From Epiperipatus broadwayi (taxonomy: Eukaryota > Onychophora > Udeonychophora > Euonychophora > Peripatidae): DNA of 64,000 bases. The stretch spans positions 3,513,420-3,577,419 of the forward strand of contig JAQFVV010012510.1 in assembly GCA_028023455.1 (NCBI GenBank). Reading direction: 5' to 3'. Both the position numbers and the translations under genes were made by a program. Shown piece after piece: positions 13,101-28,100 of the stretch; position 1 is the stretch's first letter, and every line of letters begins with the position of its first letter. The notes below the pieces were generated by a model, which searched no databases, was not told where the DNA came from, and saw only the letters and a program-made list of their open reading frames with translations.

Positions 13101-16100
13101 CAAATAATATTTAAGCAAACATTAATATTTATTCAAGAACACATATATCTAATATAATATAATAATATAATATTTTACGTAAAGAAATGTAAATGATTAC
13201 TTTCAGGCTAAATTTTATAATAGTCCTTCATTAATTAAAATTCATTTAAAATAAATATAAAATGTCTATAGACAAGTATCAAAATATCTTTACCTAGGTT
13301 TTCATGATTGTCAGTTTCCAACCAGATGGCTTTTTGGTCTCCATCAATGGTTTCAGGGCTTATTTTCCATTCCTTTGTCTTGATAATGGGAGAGAGAGAG
13401 TTTGCAGCAGCGTCTATTTCACCATTTTGACATCAGTTTCCAGCAAGAGTTCAGGCAGGACAGCCGATTTTGCAGAGGATTTTGGGGCCTGAAGCCCAGT
13501 CGAATACTTTTAAAGCGATTTTGCACCACATGTTGCTAGATCTGCGACTTCTGCAGTAATATTTTCTGCAGCTGAAATGAATGGTTCTATTTGTCCTTAG
13601 ATTTCTGAATCTCTGGAGCAATGAAAAACATAATGAATTAATCACAAAATGAAGACCGGAATGATTCACAGACTCAAGAGCGAAATAACTCAATCACAGA
13701 ATGCAGACTGGACTGAATTACAGATTGAAGACCATACTAATAATAATAAACAGTTGTGACTTTTTATACTTTTTTCTCTCCCATTGTTTTAATTTCTTAT
13801 CATTATTTTTAATTTTGATCGTAACTTGAATCTGTTTTTTTTTTAATTAATTTTTACATTTCGTTAATCTAATTGATTTTTACATTGCACATTATCTAAT
13901 CTTTTTGTCTACATTAATCTACTATCTCTTCACATTTACCGAATAGATAGTTCATATAGATTTTAATTAATTCATTTGTTAGTTTTACCTTTTTTTTTTC
14001 AGACAGTAATCTTTTAAACTAATTACATTTTCGAAAGTTTTCTTTTACAAACTAATTTTTATTCTGATTTTTTTTATACTTACTTATTTTTATACATTTT
14101 ACTCTTTTAATTTCTTTAAAAAGGAAAGAGTTTATAAATCTCTTTTTTTTTTCTAATTCCTTTTCCCACTTGCTTTTAATAAATAGCTTTATTCTTTTTT
14201 AAAAAAAATGTAATGCAATTTTTTTTTCTATTTTTACAAAACTACATTTCAAAACTACTTCTGAAATAATTATTTTTTTCAAATAATTTAATCGTATACT
14301 TTTTTAAAATTATGAAACATGTAACACAGATAAATATATGTAGGTTTTATAACATATATTTCTTGCTAGCGTTACAATATTTGTTTGTATCTATATTAAA
14401 TCTTCTACCCAAAGGCACATTGAGAAACTTGGCAATAATTCTTAATAGTCACAGATTTATTCAAGCATCTCAATTTTAAAATGACATCGCAAACTTTAAT
14501 GAAATTGTTAAAAATCAAGCTACCCATATAATAATAAAAATAATATCAGAAAAATTTATTCTTAAGGAAATTGTAAGTATGAAAGGCAGTTCATAGTAAA
14601 ACTAACTAATTCATATATATATATATGAAAATATAAGTCATCTCAATCAAGTTCATATGCCAAATGCAATTAAAATAAATAATCTGATGCTTACATAATT
14701 CATCGATCACCATGCTCTTAGTTTGAACATAAAGTATAATGAAAGGCAGGAAATGGTATTTGGTCACTCAATGGTTTATGAAACATAATTGGATAAGATC
14801 TATCTGTTTTAACTCTTTAGCTAACTTAAAATGATTTAATTATATTAAATGATATTACACATCTAAGTTTTAAGTTACTGATGATGATCAAACCAAGTAC
14901 TTTCCATTATTTAGAATTATTGTTCACAAAATTCTTTCCGAATACTGATTTCATTTCCAAATATATAATATAATGCTTAAAAATACTGGCTTGTATATTC
15001 TGAGGAAGATAGTTTTCATTTTGTACTGACTCCAGTAAAGATTATTAAACTGAATGGTATCTTCAAATGAAGAGCTATCCCAAAGACTAATTCTAATCCT
15101 GCTACATTTCTGTTAATTATCTCGTGTTATTGTTGTAGGTTTTAGTTAGCATAAAATGTAAGAATGCACACACTATTATTTCTTAATTAACCATATGGTA
15201 AAACAAATCTGTGGGAATGAAAATAAAATGAGAATAGGCTAATTTAACAAATCAACAACATATTTATTATTTTAGTTAATACATACTATATGACTATTAC
15301 ACCATGTTTTTTATTCACAGTATCTGTGAATGTAAGAAACTAATATACATTATTTTAAATTACATTTATGTGAAATAATATGTATACAAGTAGACTTGAA
15401 ATATGGAAATTTGCAAATGGTATTATATGAAATAAATATATACAAATAAAAAGAGAGGAAAATTTATATATTTATAAACAAATATTTTTTTAGGAATAGA
15501 AAGTTTTACATTTTTAATCATGTAAAGTCTTTTTAAAAGAAGACTTTCCAGTTTTGCTTTATAGAAGCAAAACTATTAAATAAATCTAAACCACTATATC
15601 TCTTTTGTTTTCTGCATCCCGCTTTGTAATAATTTTGTAGTTACAATATACATAAAAAGAAACATAGAATTATAGGTAGTTTTAATCCGAGTAAATTTAT
15701 CTCTATCAACAAAAACTTCATAAATTATTTGATACCTAAAATACTGTTGTACGAAATGCAAGCAATACTTATTACAAATATCCCTAACAGATTGATAATT
15801 TTTAATGTTCAAAAGTGATACTCGGATCATAATTTTGCAACATTTTCAGAATTGAAATTACATAATCAGATGCATTTTACCAGATAGAAGTGCAATGAGT
15901 TGTGCAATCAATGAATGTATGTGAAAAATAAATAAGTCTGCTGATGCGAGTCTGTAAAAAGTCACATGATAAATTTTGATCTGATTAAATATTGAATACT
16001 TATTTTTATTTTAAGCCAATAAACATCACATGATCACCATTTCCTATGCTTGCTTATAACTATTATTAAAACAGGCAAAACTCTCTATACGTATTGCCAC

Positions 16101-19100
16101 TCAGTGCAAACCAGAGTAATCAATGGATGCCAGAAGGCTTGTGCATAAAATCCCCATCTAGTGCCTACTCACGCAATATCCTCAGACTAGTTTCTGGCTT
16201 GTGGCTTTCGTCAGTGAGGAGCCTTGGATCTGAGAGCACTGCACCTCTATACTATAAAGAGTTATGCCTATTTTTTATTTTATCACAACAAGAAATGGCA
16301 ACATTATGTTCATATTTTATGTAATGAAAATATAATTCTGAAAGTTGTTTATATAAGTCTCATTTTTTGACATGGATATTAAAATCGATGAGCAAAAGTA
16401 ATTATTCAGTGCTGTAGTTTTGCCCTAACGTATATTTTTGGAGATACATTTTTTTATGTATAACATAAATGGATATTTTTGAATTTTAACTGCCTTTTAT
16501 TTGATCTTTCATAACTGTTATTTATTTGATCTTTCATAACTGTAATGTCATAATATTGGATACTTTATTTAAAAATACTTTCTTAACTACAGCCACTGCA
16601 GCTTTTCTGTTAGCATTGCGACTCTCTTAAAGATCACGATAGTATGAATATAACTATATTAAATCCTCTGTCCAAAGACAGATTAACAAACATAGCAACA
16701 ATGCTTCCCATAAATTCATTCTAGCTTATCAGTTTTAGAACTACGTAAGCTTTCAAATGATTATTAAAATTCATAAAGTTGTCCATAATATCATAAACAA
16801 TAATATTTTTAAGAAAAATACAAGAACTTTCAACATGTAAAAATGTAATTAACAAAACACTTTGTTAAGTTAAATGTCATTAGTTTTAATCATTTTAATA
16901 TTACTATATTCATAACTATTATTTACCACAATATTTCTTTTATTTTAACTAAAATAATTTTTTAATAAAATTGTTATGAATTGTTTAGGAATGTTGGAAA
17001 TGTGATCCTTTTGAAGCAAAAATTATGGAAAATGGTGATATTTATGGAAGAGGAACTCAGGTAATATACTGTTAAATGTCATATATATATATGTGTGTGT
17101 GTGTGCGTGTGTGTGTGTGTGAAGCTATGAGCTTGAAGTATAAATCAATTTTGCATTATATATATTTATTATTAAAAGGAGGTTGCCTTGACAACGGTTT
17201 GAAATTGTTGATTATATTGATATTGCTGATTGTCTAAGTGTTGACTGATTTTTAATTATATATATATGCATAATAATTATAATATTGGTGTAAGTATTAT
17301 AATAATCAGACCATTAATATTGAAAATAATATCATTCAATTTTTATACTAATCTCTTTTATGTTGTATAATTAGTTTCAAATAAATAAGAAAATATTAAT
17401 TTTTCTGTATGCATACGTTTATATAAATATGTAAAGAACAAATAAAAAATAAAACTAAATAATTATGTTTATTCTAAATATTTTACAAGTATACATAATT
17501 TGTAATTGGAAACTTTCTTTGAATTAATGTTAATAGTTGATGGTGAACAGAAAATTTTGGAAAGAAAATTCTTTTTATATATTTTTTTGAAAGAAAAAAA
17601 GAGAATATAAAGTTGTAATTGTTTTTGAATCCAATTGATAAGTACAAAACGATATATTCAGTGGTATGTGGATTGATTTGATTAAACTACTATAAATAGC
17701 TGAATTTATGAGTTTTAAAATTGTAATGGAAAAATAAAAAGTAATATGGACTAACTTTTAATTTTGGAATTTTGATGACAATTATCTAATGTGGATATTA
17801 CTTCATGGCTATTGTTTCTAAAGAATAATTAAGAATGTCTTTATGATGCTATTATAAAAATAGTTTTTATGAAAGAAATAAGTTTCTCAAACTTAAGTAA
17901 AACATTATGAAGGAAAAATCTTCTTACTACATATACGTATATCTTTGAGATAATATATGTATAGTATCATAATGAAATATTGGAGGAATAGGAAATAAGT
18001 GAGTCATTTAAACTGATAGACATTTATGAATTTGATAAGATAATGATTGACTTTAATATAAAAGAAAAAAAGAAATAACAATGCAAGCATATGGGTATGA
18101 ATATATGTGCACACACATGTATATATATTATATTGGTATTTACAGTGATTTTATTAAATATTTTAACTATTAAACTATTAAATATATGTGGTATATATTG
18201 TATATATATGACTCATTTCAAACACACAGATATATTATTTAAAAAAAAAAATTTCTTTTATATATATGGATTCATGTGTGTATTTATTATTATATATAAA
18301 TTTATAAATACTTAATAAATAAGCAGTTGTAAAGAGAATGTAATGAGAAATAATATTTAATATTGATTTATTATATTTTCTTATTAAATAAGGTGTTAAA
18401 TTATTTAACATTAACTTTGTTAAAATAAAGCAGATCAGAAAGAAAGTGTAAAATAAGGCGATAAGATTAGTAGATTAGGAGATTAAAAAAATGTACACGT
18501 GCAAAAGAGTGTGAAAGAATGAAAACGTCTGTATAAAAACAAAAATGCTTTTACACCTATTGCTAGTGACTATAGATTGCCAGCTTTATTGTTTGTGTTA
18601 TCTGTGTCTAAGATTATTTTTATGAAGGAGATGCTTTGATGTAATAAAAGGTGATTATTAATTTTCTTGTAAAATCGCGATAGAACATCAACTTGTCAAA
18701 CTCTGATTTTTTTTTGATCTTTTATCTCAAGATAAGATATGCAGGTGGTCATTTTCTTTGACCAAAATTCGCAATAAAAACGAATGAAACAATATTTAAT
18801 GATCAGTCAGTTTTTCCTTATTATTAAACAGAGATGTAGCGAGCAGTCAGTTTTTTTTTTAAAATGTTGGGAAAAGGAGAGTGAGCGATTTGATTTTTTT
18901 TTTCACTCTTTAAAAGTTGAGGAAGAAAAAATGACTCTTGTTTTAAAGTCAGTATAGATGAAGATGTGCGTATATAAGTAATTTCCAGCAAGATTAAGGA
19001 AGGAAAAATGGAACAAAATTGAATTTATTGGAAGAAGTTATTAACAATTCTATGAAATGATATTAATATATTTTGCTGTGTATAATATAATGAATTTGCA

Positions 19101-22100
19101 TTGCTAAAACCATTTTTTCTGCTTCCTGGATTAATACAGAATGGGTTAAGTCACTGGTCTACTGTGGACCCATATACCGGTCCATGGTAACCAAAGGTAT
19201 GGACAAATTTAAAACCAGTCAAAAATGTCATCTTATTATCATCTTTGACAAGAGCCAAGAAGAAAGGAAAGATGAATAAAAGCCACATATATAGCCAGGT
19301 TTGAAGCTATGAACCAAATTTTTGTTAAAGTTTTCCTCAGTCATCTAAAGTGTCTACAACGATTTTTTTTTTAAAAATGGGAGAGACAAGCCAGTCAACG
19401 AATTCAGCGTTATCAAAAGTATCAACAATAAATAATTTTAAAATTGAAGAAATAAGCAAGTCAATCAATTCATGTTTATCTTAAAAGTATCTGCAAGAAC
19501 TTTTCTTTTTTTTTATGGAGCAAAGACAAGCAGTCTGAAAATTCAAACTCAGGACATTTATAAGAAGTGAAAGTAATCGGGTAACTATGAACTTTCCTTA
19601 ACAGATCTTTTATTATTGCTTATTAAAAGTAAACCTTAATTTATTGGTCAAAGCATTATTTTTTTTTCTTTGATACAGAAACATTAGGGGCTTGTTTATC
19701 GATAGTCATTCTCAATATCACATAACATAACACAAACACAGTTTAAATCTTTAAACTTAAATTTTCATTATTTTTTTTATTATTTTTTTATATTATATAT
19801 TGTAATATTGAAATTTTTTTTTTATTGTTCTTCATTTGTTATGATAATGAGCAACCTATAAATATATGCATTTATAATGTTTTTTTTTTTATCTTGTTGC
19901 ATATTAAAATTGATATAATGTATTTTATTTTATTTTGCTAAAAGGTTGCAAGAGTATTTTTATATATGTAATTTATGTATTAATCTCTAATATAGGGGTA
20001 TACATTTTAAACATATATGTTAACATTACCGAATGTGTGCATGTGTAACTGCTTATACAAACACGTCAAAAGAATAGGTTATACATAATGAGTTTAAATA
20101 TGAGAAATTATAAAGCAAGGCTTACATATGAATGGAAGTGAAATAAAACAGGAGTTACATATGAAATTTATTTTTATGATATAATAAGTTAGGAAAGTCT
20201 TAAGTAAGCATTCCATGAAATATATTTTTTAAATGTCATTTTAAGCCAGCTTATTTTAAAATTATCCAAAATGATGAACTTGTATATAAAATTTTGTGTT
20301 AGTTTTGTATTGAATTAATGTAATAATAAGCCATTTATCTACTTAGTAAATTTGATTTTAAAGCAGGAAAGAAGAATAGTATTAATAAATATAGTTATAT
20401 ATCTTAGTTGGTTTCCGAGTTCTTATTAAAAATATTGTTGTATTTTTTTGTCTTAATTCTATCATTTTAATTCATCATCATCGCTCGCAGATATTAAGAA
20501 TCATCATTCGTAAATATTGAGCAATCACTTGCAAATATTAAGCGCTCGCAAAACGTTAAGTAAACTAGAATGTTGATTTGCATTTAGGTATTTAGGGATT
20601 ATGCTTGATAATAACCAAATTTTAATAATTATAGTTCAATCATAGAAAGCTAAAATTATGTTATGTCCATGAGTTTTGATCATCTTCATCAAAGATGGAT
20701 ATATTATTGATTAAAACACTGTTTCAAAGAATACTATACATGAGTTATGATCGCCATCATTGATTAAATAAATTATAATCATTAAATCTAATGTTTAACA
20801 TAATTAATATATTTAGTAAATAAGGATTTGTGGAAAGTTGAATATCATGCATAGAGATTTGTGATGATCATTCGTCATCACTGGTATTATTGAATCCTAG
20901 TTTTAACTATCAAAGTATTTTAGTAAATAACTATAAACTTATATAAATGCTAGTGAATGTAATAATTAAATCCCAGTTTGAAATGGGATGATTTTAAAAA
21001 GTGCTTATGAGTTTATAAAGATAAATTTATTGTTGTGAGTTCAGTATAAAGCTATGGCTGGTATCATCACTATTACTATTATTATCATCACTATTATTAT
21101 CATTATTATTATGATATCATCATCATCATTATTATTACCTTTATATTGTGATAAATAATCTAGTTAAATGGCCATCAATATCAATAATGGTCTTCACGAT
21201 GCTTGTTTAGAAGCCATTAATAGGATTATACTTGTCTGTTCATCAATATACGTAAATTTGAGCTCGCAATGTCTATAAGAGTCTTTGATCTATAATATAA
21301 ATTTTGGTAATATTGGGATCTTGTAATTTTATTGATATAGATAAAATATAAGAGTGTCATTTTTTTTTACTAGTCATCCAAGTCATGTGTGATAAAAATG
21401 TACCGGAATGAGTTTGAACTCAGTACACTCTAAACAGATATTTATCTAGATTTAAAACAATCTAGTGGCACTTGTGGGAAAACACATGTACTTAGTTAAA
21501 CTGAATAAAGAGTGAGTTAATCCCTTTCCAACTTAATGATATTAAGTTTATATGATAATTTTATATCTTGTTATAAATAGCACCAGTGTGTGCGTGTGAC
21601 TGTGAATGGTCATATATACATGGAAAGAGGAATGAGAAGGATTCTTGGTTAAAAGAACCTAGTATTGGAGTTAAGCATAATGCACTCCAGGGATCTCACA
21701 GTGGGTAATTTTATTCAGTTGCTATATTTAATATTATTTTATTTGATGACAATGACCAGTATGTTTTATTGTTCAAATGACTTCCCCAATATCTAAATAT
21801 TCTAAATCTTTAATGATAAAAGTTTTAATTTTTATTTGGTTATTTTAAGTATTGAGAAATGAGATAATTTATTTATTTCATTATAAGCGTGACAGAATTA
21901 ATGTTTAGGATAGTTGCAAATGGGCTATAATGTTATATTTAGTTATTGAATTATAGCAACTACTATTTTATCACTCATCAATATATAGATTATAATCGGT
22001 TATACAGTAACAGCCTTTTATCAACCCTTTTGTCAGTTCATCATTATTTATTCATACTGTTACAAATGACAGATTATAAATAGGCATATATTATAATAAT

Positions 22101-25100
22101 TAATAATTGCTTCTAATTTTAATTCCGTTACAATATATATGTAATGTTCTGATATTTTGCGATAATATTATTTTCACACTTAATTCTGTAGCTAGCACTT
22201 ACAGTAAGGAAATAAATTGAATTGTCGAAGTGTTAGAATTAAGTGTGCAAATAATATTATTGCAAAATATCAGAACATTAAATATTTTAAAATAATAAAA
22301 CTATATAAATAAATATATATTTCATTATAAAAATATTTAGAAAAATTCCTTTTGATTAATTTTTTTGTTTCTGAGGCCAACTTCCTTTGATGTTAAGGAT
22401 AATTAACAGTTTTTAGTGAATTGTTGATAGTTTCATAATATATATTTATATGTAATTTGTTAATAACTTTTAGTTGAAAAGATCTATTTTTTAATAGGCA
22501 AAACCATAACTGTAAAAGAAAATTTCTATTTTGATTATATATATATTTATAGAATGTTCTAAAAATATCTCTTCTTCATTTGAAAACTTGTAATATTAAG
22601 ACTAAATGAGGAAAAAGTGTAACTTTTAATAAAATTGTTTGACATTCCATTTATATTTCAATAATTTTTTCAATGATCTCTGGAATTTAATCACAATTAC
22701 AAGAAATGAGATTTAATTGGAGACTTTTCATCATAATCATTACCCAAAGAGTAAGTCTTTCCATACAATATTGCAAGTTTTACTAATCAATAGATGACAA
22801 AATTTCTGTCTAGTGCCTAGTCATCCAATATCTCCAGACTAGTTTATAGCTTATGCTTGTCATCAGTGAAGAACCTTGGATCTGAGAGCAGTGCACATAA
22901 ACCTTTGGATCTAATGTATCTCTCCAGAAACTATCTTTTACCTATTTGGTCAATGAAATAATGAACCTGAACTGAAAACACAATATCTATATATATGTTG
23001 GTGTCTTTGGGTTTTTATCTATAGTCATCATCATTCTTTGGCTAGGATTGGTATTAAATGATTAAAACATCACATGACCACCATTTCTTATCCTTGCACA
23101 AACTATTAAAATAGTAACAACTTTTTCCATACAGTAGTAATTTCGGGCAAATTAGCTTGAATTGAAGACATTATTGTGTTTTCAATTTGGACTCATTGCT
23201 TTATAGTTGATTAAATAGGTAAAAGATAATTACTGGAGGAATGTATAAATTCCAAAGATCTAGGTGCATTGCTCAGATCCAAGGTTTTTCACTGATGATA
23301 GCCATAAGCTAGAAACTAATCTGGGTAGCTCTAGATAGGGATTTAATACACAAACCTTCTGAAAATTATTGATTACTATGGCTTGAACTGGGCAGTACTA
23401 CTTCATGGAGAAAGTTATTACTATTTTAATAGTTTGTGCAAGGATAAGAAATGCTGGTCATATGATGTTTGAATGGTTTAATTTCAAAATTACTGTAGAA
23501 TTATATTTGTAATTATTTTATTAGTGGAGTTTATTCAATTGAAAGCCTTATTCTATTCTTCCAATTAGTAATTAACTTCAAGAATATATATATATGTAAA
23601 TTTCAAATTATAATAATGATAAACAATAACAATATTTATTAATTAAACAGATATATTTTTGATTATGTTTAATAATTACCAACTGAAGAACATAGACCAA
23701 AAAAAGCAGGCATCACATGATTTTCCAAGAATTGTGTATATTGTAAAATCATGTGATGTCTGCTTTTTTTTTTTTTTGTCTACATTACTTCAGTTGGTAA
23801 TGATTACGACATAATCTAAAGTCTTTCTGATTAATTAATATATATATATTGTTATTGTCTACTATGAAATTTTTTAATGCATAATTTGTTATCTTACATA
23901 TATGAATAAAAATTTCTTCCACAGTTGTTTTCTTTCATTAATCAGCCATAATAATTTTTTATTTTCAATGAATAAATTTTATTTAGAATTTTATATTTAT
24001 TACATTATAATTTTGATAATAGTATTGAAATATCTCTAAACTTTAATTTTAGTAAGTCGTTTTATTTAAGTTAGTTCCCATAAGTTTGTTATAAATTCTA
24101 GTCATGTAAGACATGTTAATCTCTGAAGATATGGTAATGGATTTTGAATTTATAGATAGAAGTTTTTCAAATTAAATATAGATTTCAATTTTATAGTGAG
24201 CTAAAAGAATGGTATAGGAATTCAGATTGTAGATGTTTTGTAGGGATACGGGTGACTGAATATAGAAAATTTATTTTTCAAATGTATGTTGAAAGAAAAA
24301 CAGGGTACATTGTATATTAGAAAGTAAAAAAAAAATGTAAAGATTATTGAAGTGAAAAATATTAAGACTTCTTTGTTTGTATTTTATGATAAAAAGTGGT
24401 GGGGACAGGATTAAAGGATATTGGAATTAATGAAACAGCTTTTATTAAATTATAATAGAAGAAAAGAGAATATCCAGAGCTACAAAGTGATTTGTTAATA
24501 GAGGAAGGAGATGATAATGGGAATTAATAGATAGTTTATAGTAGTTTAAAAGTGTTTCAGAGAATGGTAATGTTCAACTTGGTTCAAAATGTTTCTAAAC
24601 ATATAGTCTTATGCACAGAAGTCTGATATCATCTAAGGAAAACTATTTTCCATAACAATGCTTAGTTGATATGGTACTCATACATTTGTCCATTCATCCC
24701 GTTTGAAACATGCTGCAAAAGAATCAATTACTGATAGCAAGAAGTTGGGCCTGCTAAACAGTATTTTTACCTGCTTTTGGCTAACGACAATGTCATCTAG
24801 TGGGATGAATGGTCAAATGTATCAGTACCGATGAGATTATAGCTATCGCTGGTACAAAAATGTGCTGATTTCTGTAAAACCAATGCCACATTAGTATATT
24901 TATATATTTTTAAAATCTACAGTTATATGTCTTTTAATTCTTATGAATGAATAATCAGATAATCACATTTTTTTTTAAATAAAAATTTTCTGAACTTTTA
25001 ACTAACAGATCACTAATTCTTTATTTCAGGATATGAAATCTGTAGGCATTCAGTAAGTATCCAATTCTTAAGTTATTTAAAATCACTTTTCGAAATTCAT

Positions 25101-28100
25101 CATTCAGCAATCTTTTTAAATCTTTTTTTTTATTGAGCAAGTACAAAATATTTATAAATATATTACCTGTTTAAGACTTAATACACACTTGCTTAAACTA
25201 TTAGTTTGGATTTTAAGTTGATTAGCACTATTAGCTTCCGCTTTATTGTGTTTTTATGGAAAAGAACTGGAGAAATCTTTGATTTGCATGGTTATATAAA
25301 GCCTGTTTTACTTTAAGAAGTTTATTATACATGCACATATATTTATGTGTCATACAGAGTGGAACAATTCAATAATATTAGTAATATTTAGCGTAAAGTA
25401 CTGATAATAAACTTGTCTTTCATTGATTTTAAATTATAACTCTCAATTTTTTTAAGTTTCAATTTATTGATTTGCTAAGACATTTTCTCATTATATATGT
25501 CTCTATCCATTAAAATGAACCTATTGCCTTTGTTGTCTTTTATACAAATAATATTTTTCTCTTGCAACATTGATTTGAAATTATTAATTGTTTTATATGT
25601 TCCAAAATAATATTTATCCTTTAACGTTGGAGCTACTTGCTTGATTACATCCTCTTTTTCTCATAGAACTCATAAGCTGTCTCGATATCTGCAATAATCT
25701 CCATGTTCTGATTTCTCCAGCCTCCCCCAACAAATTTTGGCCATATTCTCATAAGCATTTGAATTCTGTTTACACAGAGGCTAAACTCTCCATATAGTAG
25801 TGTCATTCAATGCAAGTTAGAGTAATCAATGGATGCAAGAAGGTTTTTGTATAAAATTCATATTTAGTGCCTACTCATCCAATATCCCCAGACTAGTTTC
25901 TAGCTTGTGGATTTCATCAGTGAGAAGCCTTGGATCTGACAGCACTGCACCTAGATCTTAGGATCTAATGCAACCCTCCAGCAGCCACCTTTTACCCTAT
26001 TAGCTAATTATAAAGCTTTGAGTCCAAAATTAAAACTCAATAATGTTTTCAATTAGCTTGTATAGTTGTATAGATCTGAACTCAGTTCAGCATCCATACT
26101 TTTTGGTGAGTTAATGAAGATCATGTGGCATTTGAATTGTCGATATTTTTGCATTTGCCTATATAAATCAGAATTTAGATATGTTTGGGTTTCAGAGCTT
26201 CCTCTGTACTCAGCATGACATCACTGAGCTATTATAAAATCAGTAAGGTGCATATTTTAAAAAAGTGAAATCCTTTCTCTTTAAATTGCAATATTAAAGT
26301 TTATTGTCAGAGGATGTAAGAAGCAATTATATATAAGTATAGCAAGAAAAAGAAGATTGACGGTGTTTTATCCAGTGTCAGAAGATATTATAAACTAACG
26401 TAAAGTATTACAAACAGCTTATAGGGAAACATAAGATAATTATGTGTTTATGACACTAGTATTGAATTACAGAATAAGATAATTACGTAAATTTATCAAA
26501 TGTAAAAATATTGAAAGAATTCAGATGCCTATTATAATATGGTCCAAAATTTGTCGGATGAGGCTGGAGAAATCTGAACATCGAGATTATTGCAAATATT
26601 GAGACAGCATATGAGTTCTCTGAGAAAAAAGAGGATATAATCGAGCAAATAGCTCTAGTGTTAAGGATAAATATTATTTTGTAATGTGGAAACTTTGATA
26701 TAAAACAATAATTTCAAATTGATGTTGCAAAAGAAAAGCATTATTTGTATGAAAGAAAACAAAGGAAATAGGTTCATTTTAATGGATAAAGGCGTATATA
26801 ATGAGAAAATGTCTCAGGCAAATCAATAATTTGAAATTTAAAAGAATTGAGAGTTATAATTTAAAATCAATGAAAGATAAGTTTATTACCAGTGTTTTAG
26901 GTTAAATATGTGAATTGTTCCACTCTGTATGATATAAATATACATGTGTGTATAATTTAAATTATAGACAAGTGCTATTGAATTTCTTTATTTAATAAGT
27001 TTAGTACATCTAAACAATTATTTTAACAGATAGTCAATTTTGATATTTTTTTTAGATACTTGGAAGCTATTAGAAGGTTGATTGATGAGGATCAGCAGTT
27101 TTTAAGAACTATTCATATTACTTTTGTACCAGGTGAGTATACTTATTATAGTTTAAAGATGTTTTTAAATTTTAAATTGCATTTTATTAAATTATTTAAG
27201 TTATTATTTACTTATTTTCTTCCTAAGATATAACTCAATTTATAGTGATGGTCCACTATGCTGAAAAGGTTATAAACTTATGACTCGTTTAAAGATTTAC
27301 AGCTTAGCACTGCTTTCAATCTAGGTTGGTCATATTCATAATACTAATATGTGTGTAAAGAAGAGACAACCCATATTAGTGCTACTAAACTGTAAATGTT
27401 TAAAGGAGTTATAAATTTATAATCATTCTGATATAATGGACTTTCACTATATATTGAGTTACAAATGAATAAGGAAAGAGAAAAAAAAGATAGATTTCTA
27501 AGGTATAATTTATGTTCAACTACTTAAATTTTGTGATCTGGATGCGCAGGTGATGGAGTGAAGTCCCCATGGATCCAGACATATATTACATTATTATAAC
27601 AATCAGTTCATTTATATTGCAACTTTCCAATTGTAATGTATATATGACCCGGCCATGTAATTTATGAAATTTTTAGTCTATAAAAAATTGTTTAATAATT
27701 TTGTAACTTGGATGGTGGTTTGTGGGGGGGAGGGGTCTCTGGGCGGATGAGCAGAGTCTTGGTGAGATACCTCGTCTAGTTGGGGACCCTCTACATGGAC
27801 TGACTGTGCTATTGTCCTTTGCCTATGTTAGTACTATATTGTAAATTTTAACTTTGGCCTCATGGCACTTGGCGATGAGACACAAATAAACTTCTTTTGG
27901 AACTACTTAAGTTTTATTTCAACCAGAATAAATATGATGAAACTCAGTGCACAGCTATATAAAAATGTCTTATATAATCTTAATAATTGCATTACCATAT
28001 TTTTATTTATGTATTTCATCAATATATCCTGATTTATATATATATAAATTATAATTTTCTTTTCATTGATATTGTAGTTTGCTTTTTCACATTTACTAGC

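Larger units (their letters stand above)
12526..16988 (+). other. ACY1 intron 3
   Basis: It is 4463 bp long. The less AT-rich patches at about 12720-13020 and 13300-13740 look like transposon remnants but match no family I can name. T-rich sequence fills 13750-14300. Two related segments (R3) lie at about 14350-14570 and 16590-16815, R1 copy 3 at 16015-16260, and a 24-bp duplication at 16496-16545. Nothing was recognised between 14600 and 16000. Confidence 0.6.
22780..23485. repeat. R1 inverted pair (copies 4 and 5), about 0.7 kb palindrome
   Basis: Copy 4 runs in minus sense from about 22780 to 23152, and copy 5 in plus sense from about 23155 to 23485. They meet near the CACTACTG-type segment. 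Both contain the hammerhead-like block, the GTGTTTTCAAT block and the terminal CATCACATGA block. The arrangement repeats the head-to-head layout at 2550-2965. Confidence 0.75.
17061..25029 (+). other. ACY1 intron 4
   Basis: It is 7969 bp long. It holds a TA/TG microsatellite 20 bp after the donor, three degenerate 68-bp units (19347-19551), an ATT/ATC run (21062-21138), a MITE-like foldback (22142-22281), a large inverted pair of R1 copies (22780-23485), a foldback (23610-23876) and an inverted repeat (24671-24829). The 17130-19340 and 19560-21060 stretches are AT-rich with no gene recognised; a slightly GC-richer patch at 19135-19260 is unidentified. Confidence 0.7.
25323..26958. mobile_element. 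Long-inverted-repeat transposon (about 1.6 kb)
   Basis: Left arm 25323-25768 is complementary to right arm 26517-26958; the shared outer segment includes CATACAGAGTGGAACAATTC and the inner one GAATTCAGATGC. The arms differ by scattered substitutions and small gaps. The interior (25769-26516) carries R1 copy 6 and no transposase frame. No convincing target-site duplication was found. It may be a large foldback or non-autonomous DNA transposon. Confidence 0.8.
25053..27055 (+). other. ACY1 intron 5
   Basis: It is 2003 bp long and is almost filled by one element with inverted arms of about 445 bp (25323-26958), which carries an R1 copy inside. Only about 270 bp on the left and 97 bp on the right are outside it. 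Confidence 0.8.

Noticed and set aside
13304-13693. Overlapping frames on both strands at 13304-13492 and 13451-13693
   Set aside because: No domain or repeat match could be recognised and both strands are equally open; probably part of an unidentified transposon.
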